Shown here one piece after another: positions 18,228 through 26,316 of a stretch of 64,000 nt of DNA. The DNA is from Herbidospora yilanensis. Lineage in GTDB: Bacteria > Actinomycetota > Actinomycetes > Streptosporangiales > Streptosporangiaceae. A model generated the notes under the pieces. It was not told the origin of the DNA. It saw nothing but the letters and a program-made list of their open reading frames with translations, and ran no database searches. A program made the translations under genes and the position numbers. The first letter of the stretch is position 1; the number at the start of each line of letters is the position of its first letter. The stretch spans positions 1 through 64,000 of the forward strand of contig NZ_BBXE01000023.1 in the NCBI RefSeq assembly GCF_001570565.1, in the 5' to 3' direction.

Positions 18228-18308
18228 ATGAGCCTGGAGTACCCCGGCGACGTCTTCTGGTACGACCTCCCCGACGACGAGGCCGAAGAATACGAGGAGG
18301 ACGTCTGA
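18228..18308 (+). CDS. Acidic 26-residue micropeptide coupled to the FMN reductase gene
   Basis: ATG 18228 to TGA 18306-18308, too short for standard calling. It begins MSLEYPGDVFWYDL and ends in an Asp/Glu-rich run; almost every third codon base is G or C, as in real genes here. A -10 TACATT (18216-18221) lies 6 bases before the ATG, which suggests a leaderless transcript. Its stop overlaps the next start (TGATG), and the ribosome-binding site of that gene (GAGGAGG) is inside this peptide's codons. Translation coupling is therefore likely. No signal peptide. Function unknown. Confidence 0.6.
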   Translation: MSLEYPGDVFWYDLPDDEAEEYEEDV

Positions 18309-18808
18309 TGGGCAGCATCGTGACCCTGGTCGGCAACCCCCGCGGCGGATCGCGCACGGCGGCCGTGGCCGTCCGCGCCGCCGAGGCGGCCCTCGGGTCG
18401 GCCGGCGACGTGGTCGACCTCGCCGGTCTGGCCCCCCACCTGTTCGCGCCCCAGCCCGTCGCGGCCGTCGAGGTGGCGCTCGACCTCGTCAAGGACGCCG
18501 ATGTGCTGGTGGTGGCGAGCCCGACGTACAAGGGCACCTACACCGGGCTCCTCAAGGCCTTCCTCGACCGCCTGCCGCCCAGGGCGCTGGCGGGCAAGCA
18601 CGCGCTGCCGCTTCTGGTGATGGGCGGCGCCCAGCACGCCCTGGCGGTGGAGGTGCACTTCCGGCCGCTGCTGGTCGAGCTGGGCGCGATCGTGCCGACG
18701 CCGGGGCTGGCGGTGCTGGAGAGCCAGATCGCCGAGCTCCGCGACTTGGACGCCGTGCTCAAGTCGTGGGCCGGGCAACTCGCGGGCCAGCTCCCCGCCC
18801 GGGTCTAG
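18308..18808 (+). CDS. NADPH-dependent FMN reductase (flavodoxin fold)
   Basis: 166 residues from ATG 18308, overlapping the micropeptide stop by one base. Flavin-phosphate loop GNPRGGSRTAAVA at the N-terminus, then ASPTYKGTYTGLLKAFLDRLP and LLVMGGAQHAL, the SsuE/MsuE-type pattern. It supplies reduced FMN to a two-component monooxygenase or reduces quinones/metals. No monooxygenase partner is adjacent. Its stop codon overlaps the stop of the convergent dehydrogenase gene. Confidence 0.9.
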   Translation: MGSIVTLVGNPRGGSRTAAVAVRAAEAALGSAGDVVDLAGLAPHLFAPQPVAAVEVALDLVKDADVLVVASPTYKGTYTGLLKAFLDRLPPRALAGKHALPLLVMGGAQHALAVEVHFRPLLVELGAIVPTPGLAVLESQIAELRDLDAVLKSWAGQLAGQLPARV

Positions 18809-19854
18809 GCCAGCCGGGCCGTGCCCCGGCCCGTCACCATCGGCAGGTCGAGGATGGTGCGGATGCCCGGGTCGGCCAGCACCACGGCGCGGATCGTGTT
18901 GACCGCGTGGGCCGCGGCCCCCGCCAGCCCGTGGTCGACCTCGTTGAGGTTCACCACGATCGTCGGCCGTCCCTCGATGTGGATCGAGAAGCCCGGCTCG
19001 GCCCAGCGCGGCACCTTGTCGGCGTCGGCCTTGTAGACGCACTCGACGGTCATGAAGGGCCGCCCGCGCACGAGGCCGGAGAAGACCCAGCGCGAGGCCG
19101 CCACCGTGCCCTGGCGGACCAGGCCCGAGGCGATCTCGAAGTCGTCGGCGGCGAGCTCGAACTCGTCCATCTCCTCGATCTCGTCGAGCTCGACGCCGAG
19201 CGCCGCCGAGACGAGCTGCACGCTCTCGGTGAACAGGGCCCGCTGAAAGGCCCGGAACGGGCGCACCGCCGTCACGTAGTCTTTCGGCGTGCGGGCGAAG
19301 CCGATCAGGTCGGTCACGATGTGGTGGGACGGGTGACCGCGGTAGTCGGAGGTCTCGCGCACGTAGATGTGGTCGAGCCGCGACGACAACCCCGTGAGCG
19401 TGAGGGGGAGCACGTCGCTCACGAAACCGGGGTTGATGCCGGTGCCGTGGAGTGTGGTGCCGCCCTCGCGGCAGGCCTTCTCGATGCGGTCGACGACCCC
19501 CGTGCCGTAGGCCATGGGGTAGACGAAACCGGTCGTCGTGATGACGTTCTTGCCCGAGGCGAGCAGCTTGCAGATCATGTCGACGTCGTGGCCGTGGTCG
19601 CCGCCGAAGAAGGTCGCCGGCAACGGCATGTGCAGCACGCAGTCGGCGTCGAGCGCCAGGATGGCGTCGACGTCGTCGGTGCAGGTCACTCCCGTTTCGG
19701 GGAGACCGACGAGCGGACCGGCGTCCATGCCGATCTTGTCGGGGTCGTAGACCAGAACTCCGGCGAGCTCGAACTCGGGACGCTCGACAACACCGCGAAG
19801 CGCGTATCCCCCCACGGCGCCGGTGGCCCACTGAACCACACGGAGAGTGCGCAT
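18805..19854 (-). CDS. DapB-like NAD(P)H-dependent amine/hydroxy-acid dehydrogenase family protein
   Basis: 349 residues. A Rossmann fold opens with VVQWATGAVGGYALRGV, followed by the DapB-like middle segment (ITTTGFVYPMAYGTGVVDRI, GTGINPGFVSDVLPL). The family includes the 2,4-diaminopentanoate dehydrogenase-like enzymes and many actinobacterial proteins labelled dihydrodipicolinate reductase, but the length and C-terminal domain differ from true DapB. Substrate not predictable. It is divergent from the SDR at 19996, with which it shares a 141-base promoter gap. Confidence 0.8.
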   Translation of the reverse strand: MRTLRVVQWATGAVGGYALRGVVERPEFELAGVLVYDPDKIGMDAGPLVGLPETGVTCTDDVDAILALDADCVLHMPLPATFFGGDHGHDVDMICKLLASGKNVITTTGFVYPMAYGTGVVDRIEKACREGGTTLHGTGINPGFVSDVLPLTLTGLSSRLDHIYVRETSDYRGHPSHHIVTDLIGFARTPKDYVTAVRPFRAFQRALFTESVQLVSAALGVELDEIEEMDEFELAADDFEIASGLVRQGTVAASRWVFSGLVRGRPFMTVECVYKADADKVPRWAEPGFSIHIEGRPTIVVNLNEVDHGLAGAAAHAVNTIRAVVLADPGIRTILDLPMVTGRGTARLA

Positions 19855-19995
19855 TGAGCGGCCTCCAGCCCAGGGGTGTGCGACGGCGGCGAAACCATAT
19901 CAGAAACTCACTCATCCGATCACTGTCCGCTACGTCCCGTTTGGTATCGTGCGCTAGACCAGAATTTTGTTCTCCTTGGAAGGGTGTGAGCGAGA

Positions 19996-20907
19996 ATGCC
20001 GGATGATCTCCTCAGGTTCGACGGGCGGGTCGCCGTCGTCACCGGCGCCGGGCACGGCCTCGGCCGGTCGCACGCGCTGCTGCTCGCCGAGCGCGGGGCC
20101 AAGGTCGTCGTCAACGACCTCGGCGGGGCGCTCGACGGCACCGGGGCCTCCGCCGGACCGGCCGCCGAGGTGGCCGAGCTGATCGTCAAGAACGGCGGCG
20201 AGGCCGTCGCCAACGGTGACAACGTGGCCACGCCCGAAGGGGCCGAGGCGATCGTCCGGCAGGCGGTCGAGACCTTCGGGCAACTCGACATCGTGGTCAA
20301 CAACGCCGGGATCCTGCGCGACCGGTCCCTCGGGAAGATCACCGTCGAGGACTTCGACGCGGTGCTCGCGGTGCACGTGCGCGGGTCCTTCCTCGTCACC
20401 CGGGCCGCCTATCCGCACATGAAGGAACGCGGGTACGGCCGGGTGGTCAACACCTCCTCGCCCGCCGGGCTGTTCGGGAACTTCGGGCAGGCCAACTACT
20501 CCACGGCCAAGATGGGGCTCGTCGGGCTGACCAAGTCGACCGCGATCGAGGGCGCCCGGTCGGGCATCACCGCCAACGCCATCGCCCCCATCGCCTGGAC
20601 GCGGATGACCGAGTCGCTGCTGCCGCCCGAGTTCGAGGCCAGGTTCGGGCCCGAGACCATCAGCCCCCTGGTGGCCTATCTGGTCCACGAGAGCTGCGCC
20701 ACGAGCGGCGAGGTGTTCTCCGTGGGCGCCGGGCGGGTGGCGCGGGTGTTCGTGGCCGAAGGGCCGGGCTGGCACGCCGACGGCGACCTCACCGTCGAGG
20801 GGATCGCGGCCAACTGGGACGCCGTCCTGGCCGAGCAGCCCTACCTCCAGCCGACCGAGATCGGCAAGCAGGCGACCGCCTCGTTGCAGGCGATGCTCAA
20901 GCCGTAG
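19996..20907 (+). CDS. SDR-family oxidoreductase (MFE-2/3-hydroxyacyl-CoA dehydrogenase-like)
   Basis: 303 residues. Cofactor loop TGAGHGLGRSHA (TGxxxGxG), NNAG at about 95, catalytic Ser in NTSSPAG and Tyr/Lys in YSTAK. The extended loop after the first strand (NDLGGALDGTG) and the C-terminal extension match the dehydrogenase domain of peroxisomal-type multifunctional enzymes, acting on 3-hydroxyacyl-CoA. The motif AGAATTTTGTTC-like element at 19961-19972 precedes it and also occurs before the MBL gene. It ends in a strong bidirectional terminator. Confidence 0.88.
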   Translation: MPDDLLRFDGRVAVVTGAGHGLGRSHALLLAERGAKVVVNDLGGALDGTGASAGPAAEVAELIVKNGGEAVANGDNVATPEGAEAIVRQAVETFGQLDIVVNNAGILRDRSLGKITVEDFDAVLAVHVRGSFLVTRAAYPHMKERGYGRVVNTSSPAGLFGNFGQANYSTAKMGLVGLTKSTAIEGARSGITANAIAPIAWTRMTESLLPPEFEARFGPETISPLVAYLVHESCATSGEVFSVGAGRVARVFVAEGPGWHADGDLTVEGIAANWDAVLAEQPYLQPTEIGKQATASLQAMLKP

Positions 20908-20914
20908 AAACCCG

Positions 20915-20952
20915 GCAGGGCCCGGCGTGGGGGGGAACACGCCGGGCCCTGC
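20915..20952. terminator. Bidirectional terminator between convergent genes
   Basis: Perfect 15-base arms GCAGGGCCCGGCGTG and CACGCCGGGCCCTGC around an 8-base loop, between the stop of the SDR (20907) and the stop of the ThuA protein gene (20973). Confidence 0.85.
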
Positions 20953-20972
20953 GGTGTTTCTGAGGGGTGGTT

Positions 20973-21760
20973 CTAGTTGCCGTACACCTCGAACTCCCAG
21001 AGCGAGTAGCCCCAGGCCGTGCCGCGGGCCGTGCCGTTGATCCGGACGTAGCGGGCGCTGGAGTTCAGCCCCGTGTGGTCGTCGACGCCGCCGTTCTCAC
21101 CGGTCACCGTCTTGATCGTCGTCCAGGTCGTGCCGTTGGGCGAGGTCTGGATCTGGTAGCCGCTTCCGTAGGCGGCCTCCCAGCTCAGTCTCACCCTGCT
21201 GACGGCGTAGGTCTGGCCGAGGTCGACCTGGATCCACTGCGGGTCGGAGAACGCGCTCGACCAGCGGGTGGTGGCCGATCCGTCGACCGCCGCCGCGGGG
21301 GTGTAGGCCGCCTCCTGGCTGGAGGCGGTCGCCGTCTTGTTCAGGGCGACGTTGGTGGCGGGCGGCGGGTCGGTGGGGCCGCTGCCGCCGTACACCTCGA
21401 ACTCCCAGAGCGAGTAGCCCCACGCGGTGGCGCGGGTCGTCCCGGTGATGCGGACGTAACGGCCGGTGGCGCTCAGGCCCGTGTGGTCGTCGACGCCGCC
21501 GTTCTCACCGGTCACGGTCTTGACCGTCGTCCACGTGGAGTTGTTCGTCGAGGTCGCGATCGTGTACGCCGACCCGTAGGCCGCCTCCCAGCTCAGCCTG
21601 ACCCGGTTGATGGTGTAGGAGGCCCCGAGGTCGACCGTGATCGACTGCGGGTCGGAGAAGGCGCTGGCCCACCGGGTGGTGGCGCTGCCGTCGACCGCGG
21701 CCGAACCCGGATAGGTGGCCGCCTCGGTGCTGGTCACCACGACCGGCTTGTTCAGCGCCA
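20973..21760 (-). repeat. Tandem duplication encoding two F5/8 type C domains
   Basis: The 3' end of the ThuA protein gene contains two near-identical blocks: both start GCCGTACACCTCGAACTCCC on the plus strand (20980 and 21389) and encode NxALNKxxxxxS...YGSxYxIxTSxNxxTWTT...YGYSLWEFEVYG. Recent internal duplication is the simplest explanation. Confidence 0.8.
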
Positions 21761-24700
21761 GGTTGTTGCTCGGCGGCGTCACGGTGCCGGTGCCGAAGGT
21801 GAAGTCGTCCAGGTCGAACAGGCCGCCGCCGGTCGCGCCCTTGAACACCAGGTAGAGCTGGCCGGTGCCCGTCGGCGGGTTGGTGATCGGGACGGTGACG
21901 TCCTGGAAGGTGGCGTACCCGCCGGTGGCCGGGACGGTGACCGTGGCCACGAGCGTGCCCGTCGGCGAGCCGGTCCGCACCTCCAGCGTGTTGCCGCCGG
22001 CCACCGCGCCGACCCGGGCCGTGAACGTGGTCGCCCCGCTCAGGTTGTACGGGGTGAACGCGATCCAGTCGTTGTTGTCGATGTAGCCGACCGCCGCGCC
22101 GCCGTGCGGAGCCGCGCCGGTCACCACCTGCACGCCGTTCTGCGACGAGAAGTGCTCGGCCTGGCGCAGCCTCGGCTGGAGCTGGGCCTGGGTGTGCGTG
22201 GTCAGGCCGCCGTTGTCGGTGTACTCGGCGTCGATGACGCCGTAGATGTTCGCGGCGGAGTCGTGCTCACCGTCGGTCGTCGTCTGCAGCACGCCCGAGC
22301 AGCCGTTCGCGCTGGTCATCGGGTGGCCGTGCGAGTCGTGGCCGAGGATGAAGCTGACCTTGACCCGCGAGCAGGCGATCGTGCCGTCCTCCGGGTCGGT
22401 GACGGTCACCGTGAACGGGATCGCGTCGCCGAAGGAGAACAGGCCGCCGTTGACGGGCGTGTTCACCACCACCGTCGGCGCGGTGTTGCCGACCGTGATC
22501 ACCGTCGAGGCCGACGACGACTTCCCGGTCGAGTCGCGCACCGTCAGCGTGGGGTTGTAGGTGCCGTTGGCGGTGTAGGTGTAGCTCGGGTTCGCCGCCG
22601 TCGAGTCGGTGCTGCCGTTGCCGTCGAAGTCCCAGGCCAGCGTGATCGGGTCGCCGTCGGGGTCGACGGTGCCGGCCGAGGAGAAGGCGACCGTCAGCGG
22701 CGCGGGGCCGCTGGTGCGGCTGGGGGTGATCACGGCCTTGGGCGCGTGGCCGTCGGCGGCGTACTCGATCCGGTAGAGGGCCGAGTTGCCGTCGCCGTTG
22801 AACCAGCCGGTGCCGTAGTCGAGGACGTAGAGCGCGCCGTTCTTGCCGAACTCCATGTCCATGACCTGGGTGCCCGACCACGGGAACGGGTTGATCGTCA
22901 GCCACTGCCCGGCCGAGTCGGGCACGATGTTCTTGATCCAGCGGCGGCCGAACTCACCGGCGAAGAAGGTCCCGTCGTAGTAGCGGGGGAACTTCACCGT
23001 GGAGGTCGAGGCCGCGTCGTAGCGGTAGACCGGGCCGCCCATCGGCGACAGGCCGCCGCCGGTGAACTCCGGCGGGGTCGAGCCGGTGTAGGGGATCCAG
23101 CCGCGCTGCGACGGCGGGAGGGTCGTGATGCCGGTGTTGTTCGGCGAGTTGTTGGTCGGGCCGCCGGCGCAGTTGTACTTCGCGCCCGAGGGGCCCGACG
23201 GGAAGGTGTACTCGTTGTACGCGTCGTTGAACGCCGAGCAGTAAGGCCAGCCGTAGAAGCCGGGGCCGGTGATGCGGTCGAAGGAGACCTGGCCGGCCGG
23301 GCCGCGGTTCGGGTCGGCGGTGCCCGCGTCGGGACCGTAGTCGCCCAGGTAGACGACCCCGGTCGCCTTGTCGACGCTCATCCGGAACGGGTTGCGGAAG
23401 CCCATGGCGTAGATCTCGGGCCTGGTGTTCGCGGTGCCCGGGGCGAACATGTTGCCCGCCGGGATCGTGTACGCCGGAGAGCCCGACGCCGTCGGCTTGA
23501 CGCGCAGCACCTTGCCGCGCAGGTCGTTGCTGTTGGCGCTGGTGCGCTGGGCGTCGTAGGCCGGGTTGCGGCCCGACCGCTCGTCGATCGGCGCGAAGCC
23601 GGCCGAGTCGAACGGGTTGGTGTCGTCACCGGTCGACAGATAGAGGTTGCCGGCCGCGTCGAAGTCCATGTCGCCGCCCACGTGGCAGCACATGCCGCGG
23701 CTGGTCGGCACGTCCAGCACGGTCCGCTCGGACGCGGGGTCGAGCGTGTTGTCGGACCTGACGGTGAACCGGGACAGGCGGTTCACCCCGTTGAAGGGGG
23801 CGAAGTCGGCGGCGGTGCCGGTCGAGGGGGCGTCACCTCCGGGGGTCGACAGCGGCGGCGCGTAGAACAGGTAGATCCACCGGTTGGTGGCGTACCCGGG
23901 GTCGACCGCGACGCCCTGCAGGCCCTCCTCGTCGTGGGTGTAGACGGGGATGGTGGCGGCGACCTTGGTGTTGCCGGCCGCGTCGGTGTAGCGGACCGTG
24001 CCGGTGCGGGCGGTGTGGAAGACGCCGCCGTCGGGGGTGACCGACAGGCTCATCGGCTCGCCGACCTCGGCGACGCCCTTGGCCAGCTCGATCTGCTGGA
24101 AGTTGCCCGTCACCGTGGCGCCGCAGTCGGCCGCCGCGAAGCCGGCCGCGGTGCGGATGCCGCCGAGCAGGTGGTTGCGGAAGTTGGCGTCGCCGTAGGA
24201 GGCGTCGGTGTGTCCCATGCCGGTGTACCAGGAGCGGCCGCCCGCGTAGTCCTGGCACCACGAGATCGGGTGGTCGATGCCCATGCCGCCACCGGAGTAG
24301 GTGGTCTCGTCGAGGGTGGCCAGCACGTGGACCTTGCCGCGCGGGTTGGCGCGGTAGCTGTACCACTCGTCGTACCGGCTCCAGCGCTGCGGCAGGTGCG
24401 CGGTGGAGGGGTGCACCCGGTCGGAGACCCGCACGGTCGCGGTCTGCTCGGCGGGGTGCTGCTGGAAGTAGGCGCCGACGAGGTTGCCGTACCAGGCCCA
24501 GTCGTATTCGGTGTCGGCGGCGGCGTGGACGCCGGCGTAGCCGCCGCCCGCCGCGATGTAGCGCTCGAAGGCGGCCTGCTGGGTGGCGTTGAGCACGTCG
24601 CCGGTGGTGGAGAGCCAGATGACCGCCTGGAAGCGGGCCAGGTTGGCGTCGGTGAACTGGGCCGCGTCCTCGGTCGTCTCGACCGTGAAGTTGTTGGCGG

Positions 24701-24872
24701 CGCCGAGTTGCTGGATGGCGGTGATGCCGGGGCCGATGGAGCCGTGCCGGAAGCCGGCGGTCTTGGAGAAGACCAGGACGCTGAAGTCCGCCGCGTGAGC
24801 CGGAGGGGTGGTGACGACCACGCCCGCCAGCACCAATAAGGCGCTTAGGACGACACGGATGAAGGGGCGCAC
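20973..24872 (-). CDS. Giant secreted ThuA / glucose-sorbosone dehydrogenase / PKD / CBM6-like / double discoidin protein
   Basis: 1299 residues from GTG 24872 (AAAGGAA upstream), with a Sec signal ending at PPAHAAD. Order: ThuA trehalose-utilisation-type domain (about 28-240, TAGFRHGSIGPGITA), soluble PQQ-type glucose/sorbosone dehydrogenase beta-propeller (about 265-680, NRLSRFTV, GMCCHVGGDMDFD, MGFRNPFRM), PKD domain (about 700-795, LAWDFDGNG), a bacterial Ig-like segment, a CBM6/35-like module (905-1035, RQAEHFSS), then two F5/8 type C (discoidin) domains (1050-1165, 1180-1299) that are near repeats. It probably binds a polysaccharide and oxidises sugar at the cell exterior. Divergent-side neighbours (ROK, ABC importer) suggest shared sugar use. 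Confidence 0.88.
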   Translation of the reverse strand: MRPFIRVVLSALLVLAGVVVTTPPAHAADFSVLVFSKTAGFRHGSIGPGITAIQQLGAANNFTVETTEDAAQFTDANLARFQAVIWLSTTGDVLNATQQAAFERYIAAGGGYAGVHAAADTEYDWAWYGNLVGAYFQQHPAEQTATVRVSDRVHPSTAHLPQRWSRYDEWYSYRANPRGKVHVLATLDETTYSGGGMGIDHPISWCQDYAGGRSWYTGMGHTDASYGDANFRNHLLGGIRTAAGFAAADCGATVTGNFQQIELAKGVAEVGEPMSLSVTPDGGVFHTARTGTVRYTDAAGNTKVAATIPVYTHDEEGLQGVAVDPGYATNRWIYLFYAPPLSTPGGDAPSTGTAADFAPFNGVNRLSRFTVRSDNTLDPASERTVLDVPTSRGMCCHVGGDMDFDAAGNLYLSTGDDTNPFDSAGFAPIDERSGRNPAYDAQRTSANSNDLRGKVLRVKPTASGSPAYTIPAGNMFAPGTANTRPEIYAMGFRNPFRMSVDKATGVVYLGDYGPDAGTADPNRGPAGQVSFDRITGPGFYGWPYCSAFNDAYNEYTFPSGPSGAKYNCAGGPTNNSPNNTGITTLPPSQRGWIPYTGSTPPEFTGGGLSPMGGPVYRYDAASTSTVKFPRYYDGTFFAGEFGRRWIKNIVPDSAGQWLTINPFPWSGTQVMDMEFGKNGALYVLDYGTGWFNGDGNSALYRIEYAADGHAPKAVITPSRTSGPAPLTVAFSSAGTVDPDGDPITLAWDFDGNGSTDSTAANPSYTYTANGTYNPTLTVRDSTGKSSSASTVITVGNTAPTVVVNTPVNGGLFSFGDAIPFTVTVTDPEDGTIACSRVKVSFILGHDSHGHPMTSANGCSGVLQTTTDGEHDSAANIYGVIDAEYTDNGGLTTHTQAQLQPRLRQAEHFSSQNGVQVVTGAAPHGGAAVGYIDNNDWIAFTPYNLSGATTFTARVGAVAGGNTLEVRTGSPTGTLVATVTVPATGGYATFQDVTVPITNPPTGTGQLYLVFKGATGGGLFDLDDFTFGTGTVTPPSNNLALNKPVVVTSTEAATYPGSAAVDGSATTRWASAFSDPQSITVDLGASYTINRVRLSWEAAYGSAYTIATSTNNSTWTTVKTVTGENGGVDDHTGLSATGRYVRITGTTRATAWGYSLWEFEVYGGSGPTDPPPATNVALNKTATASSQEAAYTPAAAVDGSATTRWSSAFSDPQWIQVDLGQTYAVSRVRLSWEAAYGSGYQIQTSPNGTTWTTIKTVTGENGGVDDHTGLNSSARYVRINGTARGTAWGYSLWEFEVYGN

Positions 24873-24925
24873 GGGGCGTTCCTTTCGGAGGGGGTGCCGG
24901 AACGCGTGCGCCGAACGCGTCAGAG

Positions 24926-24939
24926 GGGAAGCGCTCTCA
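24926..24939. promoter_or_regulatory. Putative LacI/ROK-type operator, imperfect copy
   Basis: GGGAAGCGCTCTCA, 54 bases upstream of the ThuA protein start, shares AGCGCTCTCA with the palindrome at 25020-25031. The centre AGCGCT is common to LacI-type operators such as the CebR box at 17007. Confidence 0.45.
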
Positions 24940-25019
24940 CCGGTGGGTCAGCGTGCCACCGCTGACCGGATCGAGTGGGACCCGCCCGTAATGTTGCTGC
25001 CTTGTCACGAGTCAGTCAA

Positions 25020-25031
25020 GAGAGCGCTCTC
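25020..25031. promoter_or_regulatory. Palindromic operator GAGAGCGCTCTC
   Basis: A perfect 12-bp palindrome overlapping the stop codon of the ROK gene, 148 bases upstream of the ThuA protein start. With the half copy at 24926-24939 it brackets the ThuA promoter, so a sugar-responsive repressor (LacI or the ROK protein itself) probably acts here. Confidence 0.5.
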
Positions 25032-26214
25032 AGGATGAGACGACCAGATCCACCGCTTCCGGGGACAGGACGTGCTCTATGACCATGACGGCCGCGCCGA
25101 TGATGCCCGCCCGATCACCGAGCTCGGTGGCCCGTATGCTCAGGTGTTGCGTCGCCAGCGGGAGCGATCGGCTGTAGATCACCTCTCGCACCCCGGCCAG
25201 GATGTGCTCCCCGGCCTCGGCCATGTCTCCACCGATCACTATCACCGACGGATTGAAGAAGTTCACGATCGACGCCAGGACGTCGCCGATCTCGCGCCCG
25301 GCCTGCCGTGCGAACTGCACGGCCATCGTGTTGCCCTGCCGCACCAGGTTGACCACGTCGCGGCTGCCGTGGGCCTCGACCCCGGCCGCGTCGAGCTGGT
25401 TGGCGATGGCAGCGCCGCTGGCCACCGCTTCCAGACAACCGCTGTTGCCACACCGGCACACAACCTCGTCGCTCGCGGTCACCCTGATGTGGCCGATGTC
25501 GCCGGCCGCTCCCTGAGCGCCGCGATGGAGCCGCCGCTCGGAGATGATGCCGCACCCGATGCCGGTGCCGATCTTGACGAACACCAGGTGCTCGACGTCG
25601 CGCCTGGCCGCCCAGTGTTCGCCCAGAGCCATGATGTTGACGTCGTTGTCGACCAGAACCGGCGCGCCCAGACGAGATCCCAGCCAGTCAGGCACTGGGA
25701 ACCCGTCCCACCCCGGCATTATCGGGGGGTTCACGGGACGGCCGCTGGAATGGGAGACCGGCCCGGGAAGGCCGACGCCCACGCCGCAGAGCTCGCCGCC
25801 GGTGTCGACGAGCAGTTCTTTCAGCGTCACCACCAGCCAGCCGAGGACCTCTTCGGGCCCTCGGTCGATCGGCAGGTCGACCCTGCGCTCGGCCAGGACG
25901 GTCGAGGCGAGGTCGGTCACCGCCACTCGTGCGTGGGTCGCCCCGAGATCGGCCGCCGCGACGACCCGGGCGCCCCGGTTGAAGGTGAAGGCGGTCGCGG
26001 GCCGCCCTCCTGAGGAGATCGCGTCGTCGGCGGGCACGATCCATTGATGCGAGAGCAGCGCGTCGAGCCGCTGCGAAACTGTGGATCTGGCGAGACCCGT
26101 GAGCTGCACGAGTTCGGCCCGAGTGCGGGCCTGGCCGTCACGAAGGATCGAGAGCAGCGCTCCCGCCCCGGTGACCGAGCCGCTGGACTCGCTCAGCATC
26201 CCCTGAGTCAACAT
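25030..26214 (-). CDS. ROK-family transcriptional regulator
   Basis: 394 residues. N-terminal winged helix (RTRAELVQLTGLARSTVSQRLDALL), then the ROK sugar-kinase-like domain: AADLGATHARVAV, VDNDVNIMALGEHW, GIGCGIISERRLHRGAQGAAGDIGH, and the zinc-binding CRCGNSGCLEAVAS (about 270-283). Such proteins repress carbohydrate operons and bind a sugar or sugar phosphate in the kinase-like pocket. It is divergent from the ABC operon at 26317, the expected target, and upstream of the ThuA protein gene on the same strand. Confidence 0.92.
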   Translation of the reverse strand: MLTQGMLSESSGSVTGAGALLSILRDGQARTRAELVQLTGLARSTVSQRLDALLSHQWIVPADDAISSGGRPATAFTFNRGARVVAAADLGATHARVAVTDLASTVLAERRVDLPIDRGPEEVLGWLVVTLKELLVDTGGELCGVGVGLPGPVSHSSGRPVNPPIMPGWDGFPVPDWLGSRLGAPVLVDNDVNIMALGEHWAARRDVEHLVFVKIGTGIGCGIISERRLHRGAQGAAGDIGHIRVTASDEVVCRCGNSGCLEAVASGAAIANQLDAAGVEAHGSRDVVNLVRQGNTMAVQFARQAGREIGDVLASIVNFFNPSVIVIGGDMAEAGEHILAGVREVIYSRSLPLATQHLSIRATELGDRAGIIGAAVMVIEHVLSPEAVDLVVSS

Positions 26215-26316
26215 CGCCTCCCTTCACCGCATCCGATGATTCCAGATCTCATTATGACATCAGGACACCCACTTTTGCTTGACCGTCAGCATAAGTCGTC
26301 CTTAGCATCCGGAAAC

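Noticed and set aside
20967-24839. 1290-residue plus-strand open frame
   Set aside because: It is the antisense shadow of the ThuA protein gene; high GC third positions remove stop codons on the opposite strand. The sense frame has signal peptide and domain motifs.
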